A stretch of DNA of 64,000 bases from Rhypophila decipiens (lineage: Eukaryota; Ascomycota; Sordariomycetes; Sordariales; Naviculisporaceae), in the NCBI GenBank assembly GCA_033297075.1, contig MU858238.1, forward strand, positions 1 to 64,000. The letters are read 5' to 3'. Each line of letters begins with the position of its first letter. Position 1 is the first letter of the stretch. Made by a program: the position numbers and the translations under genes. The notes beneath the pieces were generated by a model. The model ran no database searches. It was not told the DNA's origin and worked only from the letters and a program-made list of their open reading frames with translations. Shown here piece by piece: positions 13,053-23,735 of this stretch.

Positions 13053-14243
13053 ATGAAGTTCCTTTGCCTTCCCGGAGCTTATGGCAGCGCCAAGAACTTC
13101 AAGGTCCAGCTTGGCCCGCTGGCCGAGGAGCTCGAGAAACGAGGTCTCGGCTCATTTACTTACTCGCAAGGCACTTTCGAGGTCGAGCCTCCGGTCGGAT
13201 GGGAGGACTACTTCGGCTCCAGGCCGCTGTACCGGTTCCTCGACACCTCCAAGGGCGACGCCTTCGAGACCCTCCGCCGTCTGCGCCACGTCCCTCGCGG
13301 CATGAACCCCGAGGAGACCATGCGTCAGTTCAAGAAGGCCGGCGATGAGGAAAACAAGAACAACGCCAGTAGCTCCAGCGAGGGCGAGGGCGAGTCGCCG
13401 CACCGACCCAAGGCGGACAAGACCGACTGGCAGACTAGAGCCTGGAGAGGCGCTCTCGACGGTGTGTTCAAGACCATTGAGGAGGACGAGGAGATTGATG
13501 CTATTGTCGGGTATAGCGAGGGGGCCATGGTTGGCGCTAGCTTGGTCCTTGAGGAGGGTCTGCGGTTCAAGCGGAGCGGTACACCCAGACGGATCAAGGT
13601 TTGTCTTTTTCCTCTGACTCGCAATCCGTCGGACTTGCACCAACAAACTAACCAACCGTTTTAGTTCGCCATCTTCATCTCCGGAGCGCCACCGCTCAAG
13701 TTCGAGGGGAACGGAAAGATTGTTCCCCAATTGTTTGACGAGTCAGGAACTGTCATCGACATCCCCACGTACCACATCTTTGGATGTGACGACGCATTCT
13801 TGAGCTCCGCCGTCGCGCTTTTCAACGTCTGCGACCAGGAGAACGCCATGATGTACGACCATGGCCTGGGACACATCGTGCCCCGCGACGTGGAGAATGT
13901 CACGCTGCTCGGCCAGTTCCTGGGCGATTTTGCGCCCCGCGTGGAGAGGGAGTGGAAGATGAAGGAGCTGCAGAGCAGTGGTGACACCAACGGCAAGAGG
14001 GGAACCAGTGGAGGCCGGCCTCGACTTGTACACACCCGGACGGGCAGCGAGACCTCGGAGACGGATGACGAGGAGGGCGCTGAGAAGGAGTATAAGCGCG
14101 AGAGAGAGATGAAGATGCTTAGCCGGGCTAGGAGCTTTCGTGGTCGGTCGAGGGGGGCCAGTTTGAAGGGCCTTGCTGCTGCTGCTGTCCAGGCTCAGGC
14201 GCAGGCCCACGTTCAGACACAGGGTGGTCAGGGTCAGGTGTAA
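13053..14243 (+). CDS. FSH1-family serine hydrolase (DUF341), possible trans-acting thioesterase
   Basis: Alpha/beta hydrolase of the fungal FSH1 family, 374 aa. Exons are 13053-13598 and 13665-14243, with donor GTTTGT, acceptor TTTTAG and phase 0. It begins with the family start MKFLCLPGAYGSAKNF. The nucleophile is Ser155 in GYSEGA, the acid Asp224 or Asp225 in FGCDDAF and the base His252 in GLGHIVP, so the triad looks complete. Two additions to the core are visible: an acidic Ser/Glu linker around 110-135 and a charged, Arg- and Ala/Gln-rich C-terminal tail of about 100 residues. There is no signal peptide, so it is probably cytosolic. This family includes LovG-type thioesterases that release reducing PKS products. 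Its position next to a PKS lacking a release domain makes that role possible, but housekeeping FSH1 paralogues also exist. Hydrolase identity is firm; the link to the PKS is inference. Confidence 0.9.
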
Positions 14244-15632
14244 GTCAACCCATGGGAGGATTTGGTGGGAATCTTTGCAGTCGTTCTGTTTTGTTGTTGT
14301 TTTGTTCTTGTTGGGAAGTGGTCGTGACGAATGGCCGGTCCAGTCAACGAGGACATCTTGGTTCCTGCCTCTTTCTGTTTCCTTTTCTGTTTTCTTCTTC
14401 TTCTCTTTCTGATCTTTCCAACTCTCCTGGCGATTTTTTGGACTGATCCAGGTCTGGTGGGACTTAATGGTGGAGGAGGATTCGGCGGCTCATCATCGAT
14501 GTTTTTGGACTGATACAGATCTGGTGGGACTTATTCTTCACCCTCGTTTCTCGTCTTGCCGGCAAGACTGATCTTGTTACTTCTTTTCCAGTTATGCCTT
14601 GGATTACTAGATAGCGCACTAGGTAGACTGAATCCTTTTTCTTCAAGGGCAAAAGGTCAAAATAGCATTCGGTACTGGTTTCCGTATTCGTGTTCGACAT
14701 GTCATCCAACATCAAATGTGAAATAAAGTTACGGCCAATTAACTTATATTTATTTAACTCTAAGAATTCGAGCTTAATATTGACTCAACTTGCATATGGC
14801 GGCTATTGTGGTATTTTATCCCAATCTCCCATTAAATGATGAGCCGCGTCGAAAATCTTGAAAATACAGAGTATTCGTACACGCAATACTGCCATTGACA
14901 CTGGGTTTTCTCACGTAAACCATATTAACGGTACTGGGATCTTATGATTACAATGCTCTCAGACTTTTCTCCCATACTCTGACGGTCAAGGTTTGATATT
15001 GGGATTCGGCTTCTCCAATCCGAGATCCTGAATTCAATATAACGTTTAGGTTGTGGCGTTCCAATTTGGCAACACAATTTCTTTTTGAGCCTCTGATATA
15101 AGTGATGAGCTTATCCGAACGGCTTTTTGACCTTTTCTTTACTGTTGGTCTTGAGGCGAGATGTATCCTATGTTGCTACAACAAACTATAGCATATCCTC
15201 TTGATGACCGATTCTAATTTGCTTGATACGCTGAATCGTCTAGAAGAGAGGAGGCTTCAACACTTACTTCACTTTATATCCACGATCTTAACTTGAGATT
15301 TTCAGCCGCTGCTATACCACTGTCGAAGAACTTGACGAGGATAACATTCTAGTTGGAGCTGTGGTACCTTTGGAGATACGCCGTAACGATAGCCGCCTCA
15401 CCGGGCACGGCGGAGAACACCGCGACGTGCTTTCGGAGGGGGCTGGTCTTGGGAGGGTGTGTCTCGCAGCTGTTGCGGTTGGCTTTTGCTTGGCTCTGAG
15501 TCCGTTAAGGGCGCCGGTGCAGGTCAGGTCCGTCGGCGAGACTCGTTGGTCGATTGGTTTTTGAAGGATCGATCCGTCTTGGACTCAGCCCCCACAGATC
15601 ACGATCTCCCCCCTTCCAGAATTCCTCGCGCC
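14244..15632. other. Intergenic, AT-rich
   Basis: T-rich 3' flank of the hydrolase gene followed by AT-rich sequence. No coding or repeat structure that I can support. A short near-repeat of about 15 bases (dinucleotide-spaced tctggtggga) occurs at 14453 and 14520. Confidence 0.5.
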
Positions 15633-15941
15633 ATGGAGACCCCAACTAATGGTAGGTCCACCACCCCAACACCCCGTGGCCTTTCCTCGCCCGCCCCTGA
15701 CGAGTCAAATATAAGCCTGTCTCTTTCATTCATCCATCTCGTTCCTAACGCCATAGAACTCATTGCACATCACAGAATCCTCCCGCAGCACATCGATGCG
15801 GAACTGCTCTATCGCAACCTCTGCCACCATGCCCCCGCCGCCGGTTCCGCGATTCGTGCAATCTTCTTCCCGCCCGACGAGGGCGCCGCCGCCGTTTCCG
15901 TCGACGCAGGAGGGCCGCCGCCACGCTCGATGCACCTGTGA
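15633..15941 (+). CDS. Candidate small protein, two exons, unrecognised
   Basis: Weak candidate. Joining 15633-15651 to 15757-15941 through an intron with a GTAGGT donor, CCTAAC branch site and CATAG acceptor gives 67 aa starting METPTNELIAHH. The local GC content is higher than the flanks. An alternative acceptor 19 nt later opens another frame that ends in a cysteine cluster (CTCDANHPICHRC) near 15930-15971. I cannot tell which, if either, is used, and I recognise no family. Confidence 0.25.
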   Translation: METPTNGRSTTPTPRGLSSPAPDESNISLSLSFIHLVPNAIELIAHHRILPQHIDAELLYRNLCHHAPAAGSAIRAIFFPPDEGAAAVSVDAGGPPPRSMHL

Positions 15942-17087
15942 TGCCAATCATCCCATCTGCCACAGGTGTTAACAGACGCCCTTACCACTCTACTGGCGTA
16001 GGGCAATGTTGCCGGACTGCAGAACCCAGGGTCTCCAGTTCAGCAATATACCTATTTCATTGCATCGTCTTCGGGATGCGATCAATGCAGTGCCAGAAGA
16101 AGAACGCCTTCTTCATTGCACCAGCGACAATTGTTATTACTTATAAACTCCAGCTGTGGTAATCCCGGATGTGATTATCAGTTTTGTCGACTTTGCGCTG
16201 AAGGAGGCCGAAATTAGGATTGGCAGGCCCATTTTCGCTCACGACCCTCCCGCGGTCAGCACTCCTTCGGAAGAGCAGCTGGGCTCGTCGCCGTGCCAGT
16301 CACCACACGGCAAGCCGGAACTGGCCGCCCCTCCCATCAACGAATACCCAACAGAGGCTGGGTTAGTCATCGACTTTGATGCGATCACACTCTTTTTATG
16401 GGCGGTGACAACCTCCCTGGGCGGCCCTTACTTCACAGCCACGTATGCCGGTCGAACGTCTAAAGTATTTCAGATGAAAAGCTTCAACTGAAACCCACCC
16501 ATTTTGCACAATAGCAAGGGGTTTTCAGTCATTCCTATAGTTCTCTTCAAAATCGGTCAAGAGTCAGATTGTTATCTAAACTGTGGGATTATTTTGAGAG
16601 TTGACTGGCGGTCCTACACTGTCGATTCAAAAATTCAAAATGGCTTCTCCTCTCCTAGATACTGTTTCTCTCTTCTCTCTCCAACTCGTACGCAGTTATT
16701 TCAATATGTCTTTCAGACTTTTTGTGCACGCCTACCATTATCAAGCACCACACCTATCATACACTCCCGCTGTGACGGCTGTGACGTGACGGCACTGCAG
16801 ATGGCGGGGCATTGACACTGCAATAGTGGGGTAATGGCGGCGCGCTCCGATAAGCCGATAAGCCGACTAGCGGCTTGGCATACGTGGTTTGGCTACTTCA
16901 ACCACTCGAGTGCTGGCTAGCCGATTCTTAGATTCATTCCTCCTTAACGCAGTCTAACAGTAATACAATTGACTATTTGCAGCCAAGGCGCTCAACTTAC
17001 GTTGATTCGTGACACCCGCATCAACACATCTCAATCGACGCTAAAGGTAGATCCCGACCTGACGAAGACAGGAAGACTTTGAACAAG
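15942..17087. other. Intergenic with cysteine-rich frame fragments
   Basis: No intact gene. Short open stretches in different frames carry paired cysteines, for example CGNPGCDYQFCRLCAEGG around 16155-16210. They could be remains of a zinc-binding protein gene, or chance. See the finding for this interval. Confidence 0.35.
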
Positions 17088-17462
17088 ATGAAGACCACCA
17101 CCAACAACAAGTCCTCCCAGGACAAGAGCACCCGCCACAGCAAGAGGAGCCAGGCCTGTGTTACCAAGAACTTGAATAAGGGCGAGTGCGAGAAGATCCG
17201 CCGCAGCTGTTGCTAAAGCTTCGCCGCCAAAGCCAAGACCAAGCAGACGACCGCTGCCCCCGCGCTTGTCAGCACCACGGTCGGCGAGATCGGCGTCTTC
17301 TGGCGAGACGCCTCGGAACCTTTTTGCCCATTCTTTCTATCGACCTGCTTGCTGTATTTAATGAAGAGGTGTCCCTCATACGAGTGTTCGTTGGATTTTC
17401 TCATATGCACCGTTAGATGCGGGTCTGATGGAACAAAGTACCGATGGTTGCTGGGTTCCTAG
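17088..17462 (+). pseudogene. Small ORF interrupted by one in-frame stop
   Basis: An ATG at 17088 opens a Lys/Ser/Thr-rich 42-codon frame (MKTTTNNKSSQDKSTRHSKR at the start, ending RRSCC) closed by TAA at 17214-17216. The same frame then stays open for another 81 codons to TAG at 17460-17462. The first part after the stop (AKAKTKQTTAAPALVSTTVG) keeps the same C/G-ending codon bias. One nonsense change in a former gene of about 124 codons fits, as would a real 42-aa peptide. No family recognised, no signal peptide. Confidence 0.35.
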
Positions 17463-17746
17463 ATCGTCCTTGTTGAATGGTCAATACTTCGAATCTCAAT
17501 ATGGGTGCTGTGTGTTATCCGGCAAGCTTGCCGGCATACATTTTTGCACCCCCCGTTCCGTTGCTCGTTTCTTCTATGAATGCCGTATGCTTCCAAGGTT
17601 GCGGATCCAATTTAGACACGGGACTTCTCATCTGGCTTATCCAAGACCAGTACATAGACTCCCCACAGAGACTTGAGCTTCGTGGATACTAGAACCTCTA
17701 GGAGCGTCTTGAGGAAGTTTGTGGAAGGGGGTTTGTCGGTATAGCA

Positions 17747-18171
17747 TACTTGGCTGGCTCGGGAGCGTTCGCATTGGCCCCCTAGGGCGGAACGAAGAAC
17801 GTCAGCAGCAACGGTTGCAACCTCTGGGGCATCGTGAAAGAAATCATTGCGTGGATCCTGATCGAGAGACCCGAGGTGTGGGACAAGACTGTGAGCGAGC
17901 GCAGAGGGCTTCCGGAAAATACCCAGGTGATCTGTGAGACGAAGGATTGAAGACTACTCGGTACCGCAACCTTCGGGCGCGGCATCGAGAGGCAGCGATG
18001 ACAGACGGATGAAGGCTGGTTCTCCGACGCCGAGGATTAAACAGGGCGGTTCGTACGAAAGCTTCCGGGCCGACAACCGGACATGGGCCGCGCAGATAGC
18101 GCAAGCGACGGGAGAAACCAGGCGCTTACGAAGTAGGGGGCCAATGCGAACGCTCCCGAGCCAACCAAGTA
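17747..18171. mobile_element. Non-autonomous TIR element, TA-flanked
   Basis: Positions 17747-17784 and 18134-18171 are inverted copies of each other over 38 bp with one mismatch (arms start TACTTGG and end CCAAGTA). If the outer TA on each side is the target duplication, the body is about 421 bp, as in Tc1/mariner-type MITEs. Inside, 17786-17950 is a plus-strand open frame without ATG, containing WGIVKEIIAWILIERPEVW, which looks like a captured gene piece. No transposase is present. Confidence 0.75.
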
Positions 18172-18488
18172 GCTTTAGGTATGAATTACGATGCATGGAT
18201 GTAAGTTGCTCATTCAACGGGCCTGCTCATTTTGCGTTGATGGGCTATGAGCTAGGTCGTGACCGAGCTGACTTTTATTTGATAACAACAATGAGAAACT
18301 TGATGACCGAAACGGATTATTATGTATAATTGAAAGCAAAATATGTACAAACGTGCCAGCAGGTATATAACGAATAACTCGCTCTCCTAATCTCTAACAC
18401 CATTCTCAATAAAGACAAGAACGCCCCAACCGGTGAAGAGAAAAAAAACAAAAGATTGATGCGTGCTGAAATGTGCAAGGCAAAGAAA

Positions 18489-18883
18489 TCATGACCGCCC
18501 CCAGTTCAAAACATTATAAATACTCTTGCGAGGATCTCCCTCCTGGTCGATGAGGTAGTTCCGCCTCCGGGCCTCCATCACCTCGGGTGAGTACTGCTTG
18601 GCAAACATGCGGTTCATTGTTTCCGATTCTTGGCGGAGCTGGGAGCGCACGTAGGAGACAACGCCAAAGACTTTATCATGCATTGGTTAGCATTGGGAGG
18701 AAGAAAGGGGGTTGAAAGGGGGTATGAAATTGACTTACCAGATCCGAAGACGACGACTCCGGGGATTATCTTGTTCGAGACAGTTTTGGAAAGAGAGCTG
18801 GAAGCTGTTGATTTGACGACTGGTGATTGGTGGGAGACTGCTGCGAGGCGGCGAAGGGTTGTGCGGAATGCTCCTGATGCCAT
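18489..18883 (-). CDS. Small single-pass, probably mitochondrial membrane protein
   Basis: Protein of 108 aa in two exons on the minus strand: 18883-18739 and 18670-18489. The intron has a GTAAGT donor, GCTAAC branch site and AAAG acceptor in phase 1. The N-terminus (MASGAFRTTLRRLAAVSHQS) is rich in Arg, Ser and Ala and lacks acids, as in a mitochondrial presequence. It is followed by one hydrophobic segment, IIPGVVVFGSVFGVVSYV (about 39-56), and a charged C-terminal half ending NVLNWGRS. The build resembles small accessory proteins of the inner membrane, and I believe it is conserved in Sordariomycetes, but I cannot name a function. Confidence 0.75.
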
Positions 18884-20039
18884 TTTGTTTTTCGGTATAA
18901 ATGCGTTTTATGGATGTGTAGATGTATGGGAAAGTTCTTGTGCGACTTTGGTGAGTTGAACAGTGACGGTTGCTTTGTTGGTGATGTTGGCGGTGGTGAG
19001 GTTTGCCAAGCAAGTATCAAAAAGGGGTTCAGGAGGTGATGTTTGTTCTCGTTGCTGTGCAACAATTCTATTGATGCTGTCTGCTCTTTTTGCTGTATAC
19101 AGAAATTTTGTGATCCTCAAAACCGGGACACAATCGCTATTTAATAAATCCCAGACACCTTCAAATTCCAAGCCATCGGGTCCAATTGATTGCAGGCGAC
19201 AGCAATGCCCGGAATAGGGTCATCTCGATCGGGCCCTGGCTGGCACCATGTTGGACCACGGATCGTCCGATGTCCTCGCCAGCTGCACCAGAAGGGATGG
19301 GAAAGTGGTGCGACTCGGTGTGGCGGTCTTGACAGCTTTGCTGGGCTTCTGGGCTTCAGGCGTTATCGATAGGTGCCAAGAGCAACGTGCATTAACAGAT
19401 AGAGGTGGGAGGGTGGTGAAGTAGCGTTAGTGCTCCTTTTGAGGGGTTCTCCAATTGGCACCTTCAGCCCCCACCGGGACGATCCGAACGGATGATTCCC
19501 CCAGGATTCTGGCACCATCTCCCACCAGGACTCATCCTTTTCACCAGCTGTCATTTGAGACCGGATTTTCCCGGTTTGTAAGGATTTGGAAATATGGGAT
19601 TCTGGGATTCTGGGAAAATGTTTTCCCCTAGTATCTTGTTTTCGACAAAATACCGGAATGATTCTTGATCCAGTTGTCCAAAGTCGATGGCTGCAAATCG
19701 AAGGTCCAGACCTCCTGCAGACGCGCTAATACTTCAGCGGAGAGCTCCGCCCTGCATACAGGCTGCGCCGTTGACAGCAGGGTTAGGGTTGCTCCCATCA
19801 ACCATCTGCTCCCAGATCTTGATCGCAATTTGTATACGTCTAGAATCGGTGAACCAGAAAATGTATTACATTATGAACTTATTTCAAGCCATACAAACTT
19901 GTAAAAGTACTAATTTCCTGTCTTGGCAAAGATTTTCTTCGGAACTCTATCTAATAGAGCGGTATAACGTTACCGGACATTCACATGACATGTCTGTATG
20001 AGTGTTGGGAGATCCACCAGATGATATCGTTCAGCGCAG
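18884..20039. other. Intergenic upstream of tRNA-Gly
   Basis: No supportable gene. Contains the 5' flank of the small membrane protein gene. A run resembling 1.8 telomere units (GGGTTAGGGTT) occurs near 19780. Confidence 0.5.
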
Positions 20040-20132
20040 GCGCGGTTAGTTCAGTGGTTAGAATTCTTGCTTCCCATACAATTCGCTCTGTATAACAAGC
20101 AAGGGACCCGAGTTCGAATCTCGGATCGCGCA
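20040..20132 (+). tRNA. tRNA-Gly(CCC) with intron
   Basis: A complete cloverleaf can be folded by eye. Acceptor stem GCGCGGT (20040-20046) pairs with ATCGCGC (20125-20131) with one G-T wobble, and A20132 is the discriminator. The A box is TTAGTTCAGTGG and the B box GTTCGAATC. Anticodon stem CTTGC (20066-20070) pairs with GCAAG (20099-20103), with anticodon CCC at 20073-20075. A 21-nt intron (about 20077-20097) sits one base 3' of the anticodon, the canonical nuclear position. A T-rich stretch (CTTTTCTTTTGTTTTG) just downstream can act as Pol III terminator. Confidence 0.93.
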
Positions 20133-21488
20133 GGACTATCAGCCTTTTCTTTTGTTTTGTATTTTTGGTGTTCTTATTGCCCCGCGTGGGATGTGAGTTG
20201 GCTCGGTTTAATCTTCAAGGTGACTGCTCAAGCTCAGCTTGAACCCAAAGTACATGTTCTGGATGCCTCGATCATTGTTGGGGTCTTGTAGGTATCCGGT
20301 TTCATCATCGACTGATTTGGGTTGTGAAGACCGAGACATGGGCTCAGCGGGCTCTTCTGCTGAGATTCCAAGGAAGCTCGCTGGAACTTATTCGACACAA
20401 TTTTGCTTCTGTTTGAGGCCTGGCTTGTCAAAGACAGTTACACAAGACACTGCTCTTCCTGTGTAATGCTCAATTTTTACATCATCCGGGCGGATCGAGC
20501 TTAACCAACAGAAATATGGTTTGCATTGGAAGATTAGCGACACGGGCTATCAAGGCCTTTCTCCCGTTGCCATAACATATGCCATCACAATTTTGCCCCG
20601 GACCACTTGAGAGGAAGTATAGTTAGTATGACTGTATGCCATGTGGGTAGTCAGGAAAGCTTCACGGCAGGCAGCCGAAAGTCCCGAGCATTAGGTTGCC
20701 GGTCGCTTCACCGGTTAATCAGCGCATCCTTACCATCACAACTCCATGATAAAGTCCCAAACATTCAAGTGAGACGAGGGCATATCCTGGAATGAAGCAG
20801 CCCTTAGACCATCAGCAGCTGAACTGCAACTTATGCAAGCGGCCGCCGGCAAAAAGTCTTCCACCATGTCTTCAGCCGTGGTGGATGCTAGGTTCCAGGC
20901 AGGCAGCCGCAAAATTCCTCGGTCTAAATCGCTAGTGGTGCAAGCAGACTATCAGACATCTACAAAGGAAAATGAGATTAAGTGAGATGGAAAAACTCAG
21001 TCTCAAACGATTGTGTCTTTGGTTCATATTAAAGTCATCCGCCAGCCCCTAATCTCACCAAGACCGGTGGCAAGTTGTTGACTACAGTATCAATGGCACC
21101 GCCTCCTACTTGTGGCACCAGGACGTAGGCCAAGAGCCGCTGATCTTCATTGTTCTTAGTCATATACTCTATAACTCAATCGCCGCACACACGAGTAAGA
21201 TTCAGCTCCCCGGTTCAAGTCCGGCATACCATGCCGAGCTTGCCCGTTGAAGCATTTGAGAACCCGTTCCGCACAGTATGGAGCCGTCGCCAAGAAACAG
21301 GTGGATTGGGCAAGATCATCGATAAACTTGTGACGTTTAAGCTGACAATACGAAGGAAGCACGATATAAGTGGTCAAGAGATCTGAATACCATAGCTCAA
21401 AGTAACCCTGGCAAGGATCATTCGGCATCCGCAGACCGAAACCGTTACAATACTTCGGACCCCAACTTTCAGTGCTTGTTTTTATGTG

Positions 21489-21675
21489 CTTTACACCTCT
21501 GCAGGGGTAAATTTTGTTAGTTCGAGTGACTTTGCCAGGGGGTTACTACCAAAATCACACCAAGAACGCCACGAGAATCCTACAGAATACTGATAACTTT
21601 GTCTGCTCTAAGACCCTGGTTTATTGTAGTGCTTTGTACCGATCTAACAAAAAAAACCCCGGCAGAGGTGTAAAG
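21489..21675. mobile_element. 187-bp inverted-repeat element (MITE-like)
   Basis: The 32-bp ends 21489-21520 and 21644-21675 are inverted copies with about four mismatches (outer bases CTTTACACCTCTGC). A TA dinucleotide sits at matching places in both arms, so a TA target duplication with ends CACCTCTGC is possible. The interior of about 120 bp is non-coding. Confidence 0.65.
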
Positions 21676-22504
21676 AGCCGCGAAGGAATGGCGGTAAACC
21701 ACTTATATCGCACCTGACTTATAGTTGTAATTATAGAAATCGGGGTTCTGAAAGGATTTACGAAATAATGGCACCTACTTCAACCGGTAAGGACGCTGTT
21801 GGTCGGTCAGCACTCAGCGTCTTCCCAGACGTGCTGCTTTCCCTGTCCGGCAATCATTGCTATTAACGAAGTCGCTAGATTAAAAATCTGACATAATGTC
21901 CTGCCTCCTTGTCCAACGATCTGACAATGGCCAATTGACAGATTGACACGGCAACTGACAGCTTGGTGCAGCCGCTTGCACAGTGTAGTGGAGGCAGTGC
22001 ACAATACGGGTGTATTAGCCGAGCGACTCGCTGAGATTCTTCGTATCTGCAGGTTTTGGACTAGGGCTCCATCCATATGCCGGGGACGCCTGACACTATT
22101 TTCCCCCAACCTAAATCCTCGTATAGTGGAAGGAATCTCGCCCACCTGACCGTAATCCTGACGGTCTCGCCTGTCGAGAGCCGGGATGCAAGAAGACTCC
22201 CCATACCTAACCCTAACCCGCTTGTTCGTATTCCCCGGACGGGTTTCGGCTCTTTTCACTGCCCAAGATCCGTACAGTGCTTTGTGCACCCCGAGTACGG
22301 GTGGTTGGGCTAGAACTGGAGAAGTTTGGAATAGCCGATGCTACAGCACATGGCAAGTCACAGCCGTCTGCAACGTGCCTGTTCGTGATGATCGTGACTT
22401 TTTTGTCAGACATGCAATGATTGATGACAGCAGCCTAGACAGGGAATGACACAAGATCATCATGAGCGGTGATGGATATCCATATACTTGGTCAAATCAT
22501 GAGA

Positions 22505-22511
22505 TATATAA
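22505..22511 (+). promoter_or_regulatory. TATA box of the small secreted protein gene
   Basis: TATATAA about 155 bp upstream of the ATG at 22661, followed by a C/T-rich and then CAA-rich leader typical of strongly expressed fungal genes. Confidence 0.55.
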
Positions 22512-22660
22512 GGAGCTCAACATCCTCCCCTTTCGACCATCAAATTCTTCCATCATTATCACACAGCATCTTCACATCTCAAGAACTACTGTCCTCTAAT
22601 AAACACTCGCTTTACTTGCAACATCAATCTTAATAACCACAACCAAACCAAACCATCAAA

Positions 22661-23110
22661 ATGCACGCCTCAACAATCTTCATGACCCTCCTCTCAGCCA
22701 GCGGTGCTCTCGCAGCCCCAGCAGTCGGCGCCGTCTCGGCCATGGCAGCCGTCCCCCAATGGACAATCAAGTCCTACACCAGAACCTGCGACAAGTCCGA
22801 CCTCTCCTGCGCAGTCAAGTTCTCGGTCGACACCAAGATCGCCGGGGCCCCCGTCACAGCCTGCAACTTCACCCTCAAGAAGACAGGCGCAACCCCCGCG
22901 AGCCAGGCCCCCATCGACAACGTCACCTGCGGCCCCTTCAAGGTCGGCAGCGGCTGGTCCGGCCAGTTCGGCCCGGGCAACGGCTTCACCACCCTCAGCG
23001 TGGTCGATTTTTCCAAGAAGCTCATTGTCTGGCCTTCGTACTCTGATGCCGAGATTGTCAATGGCAAGGCCGTTTCTCCCGACAAGAGCTATGCGCCTGC
23101 CAACCTCTAA
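22661..23110 (+). CDS. Small secreted four-cysteine protein
   Basis: Intronless gene for 149 aa. The N-terminus MHASTIFMTLLSASGALAAP is a classical signal peptide with probable cleavage after Ala18 or Ala19. The mature part has exactly four cysteines (43, 50, 68, 90), allowing two disulfides, and a Gly-rich segment around 93-108. Upstream are a good TATA box and the context CATCAAAATG. Size, secretion and cysteine count fit an apoplastic or effector-like protein, but I recognise no named family and the function is unknown. Codon use is strongly C-ending, suggesting high expression. Confidence 0.85.
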   Translation: MHASTIFMTLLSASGALAAPAVGAVSAMAAVPQWTIKSYTRTCDKSDLSCAVKFSVDTKIAGAPVTACNFTLKKTGATPASQAPIDNVTCGPFKVGSGWSGQFGPGNGFTTLSVVDFSKKLIVWPSYSDAEIVNGKAVSPDKSYAPANL

Positions 23111-23735
23111 ATGGGACTGGACTTGTGCTCTGTTTGAGACTTGCTCCATTGATGGAGTGAGGTCGAACTGAGACTGGCATGGGCGAATGGATGAATGAAT
23201 GGATACATACATGCATGGATTAGGATACTGGAACATATTCATCGGCGCTTTGATTTGCTTATGGGTCTGTCTCGGAGTTGGGTAATTGTCTGTCCTTAAC
23301 GAACACAACATTGTTAGATATAAATTATAATGTCTTGTATCATTAAACCTCGTCTTGTTTGCTCATGAATCTGACACTTGATTCTTGTCACAGGGGTGTC
23401 GTAGGTGAGCTCCTGACATTGAGTTCTTGTCTTGGTGGATAATCTGTCGACATCTTCCTTGATCTTCGGGGCTCCCATATGATCATTTAACAACTCTGGT
23501 TGATAGCAAAACAAAGAGGACATGCCTTGTGTTGAATCATGATTGAAACAACTGAACTCAGAATTTCGTCAATTCATAGGACGGATGGCTATTGTGGATC
23601 TGATAGCCTAAGAAATATGTACAAAACTACCCGAGCTTGCCGAGGTACCTCAATGCATTCAGCATTAACAATACAGTGATACACTCACACCAATCCATTC
23701 CCCATCAGGCGGCGACACACCATTCCTATGCACCC
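23111..23735. other. Convergent intergenic region
   Basis: The 3' flanks of two converging genes; an ATGAATGGATACATACATGCATGG stretch is simple-sequence-like. Nothing else seen. Confidence 0.5.

Larger units (their letters stand above)
20133..22660. other. Gene-poor stretch with a TIR element and tRNA-like debris
   Basis: No protein gene supported. It contains the inverted-repeat element at 21489-21675, an isolated B-box-like GGTTCAAGTCC at 21212-21222 and a short telomere-like CCTAACCCTAACCC near 22207. Confidence 0.5.

Noticed and set aside
21150..21235. Possible tRNA with B box GGTTCAAGTCC and 3' end GCATACCA
   Set aside because: No matching 5' acceptor strand or anticodon arm can be found upstream; at most a tRNA fragment.
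22196..22216. Telomere-like CCTAACCCTAACCC, and a similar GGGTTAGGGTT near 19780
   Set aside because: Only about two units each and within ordinary single-copy sequence; too short to call an interstitial telomere.
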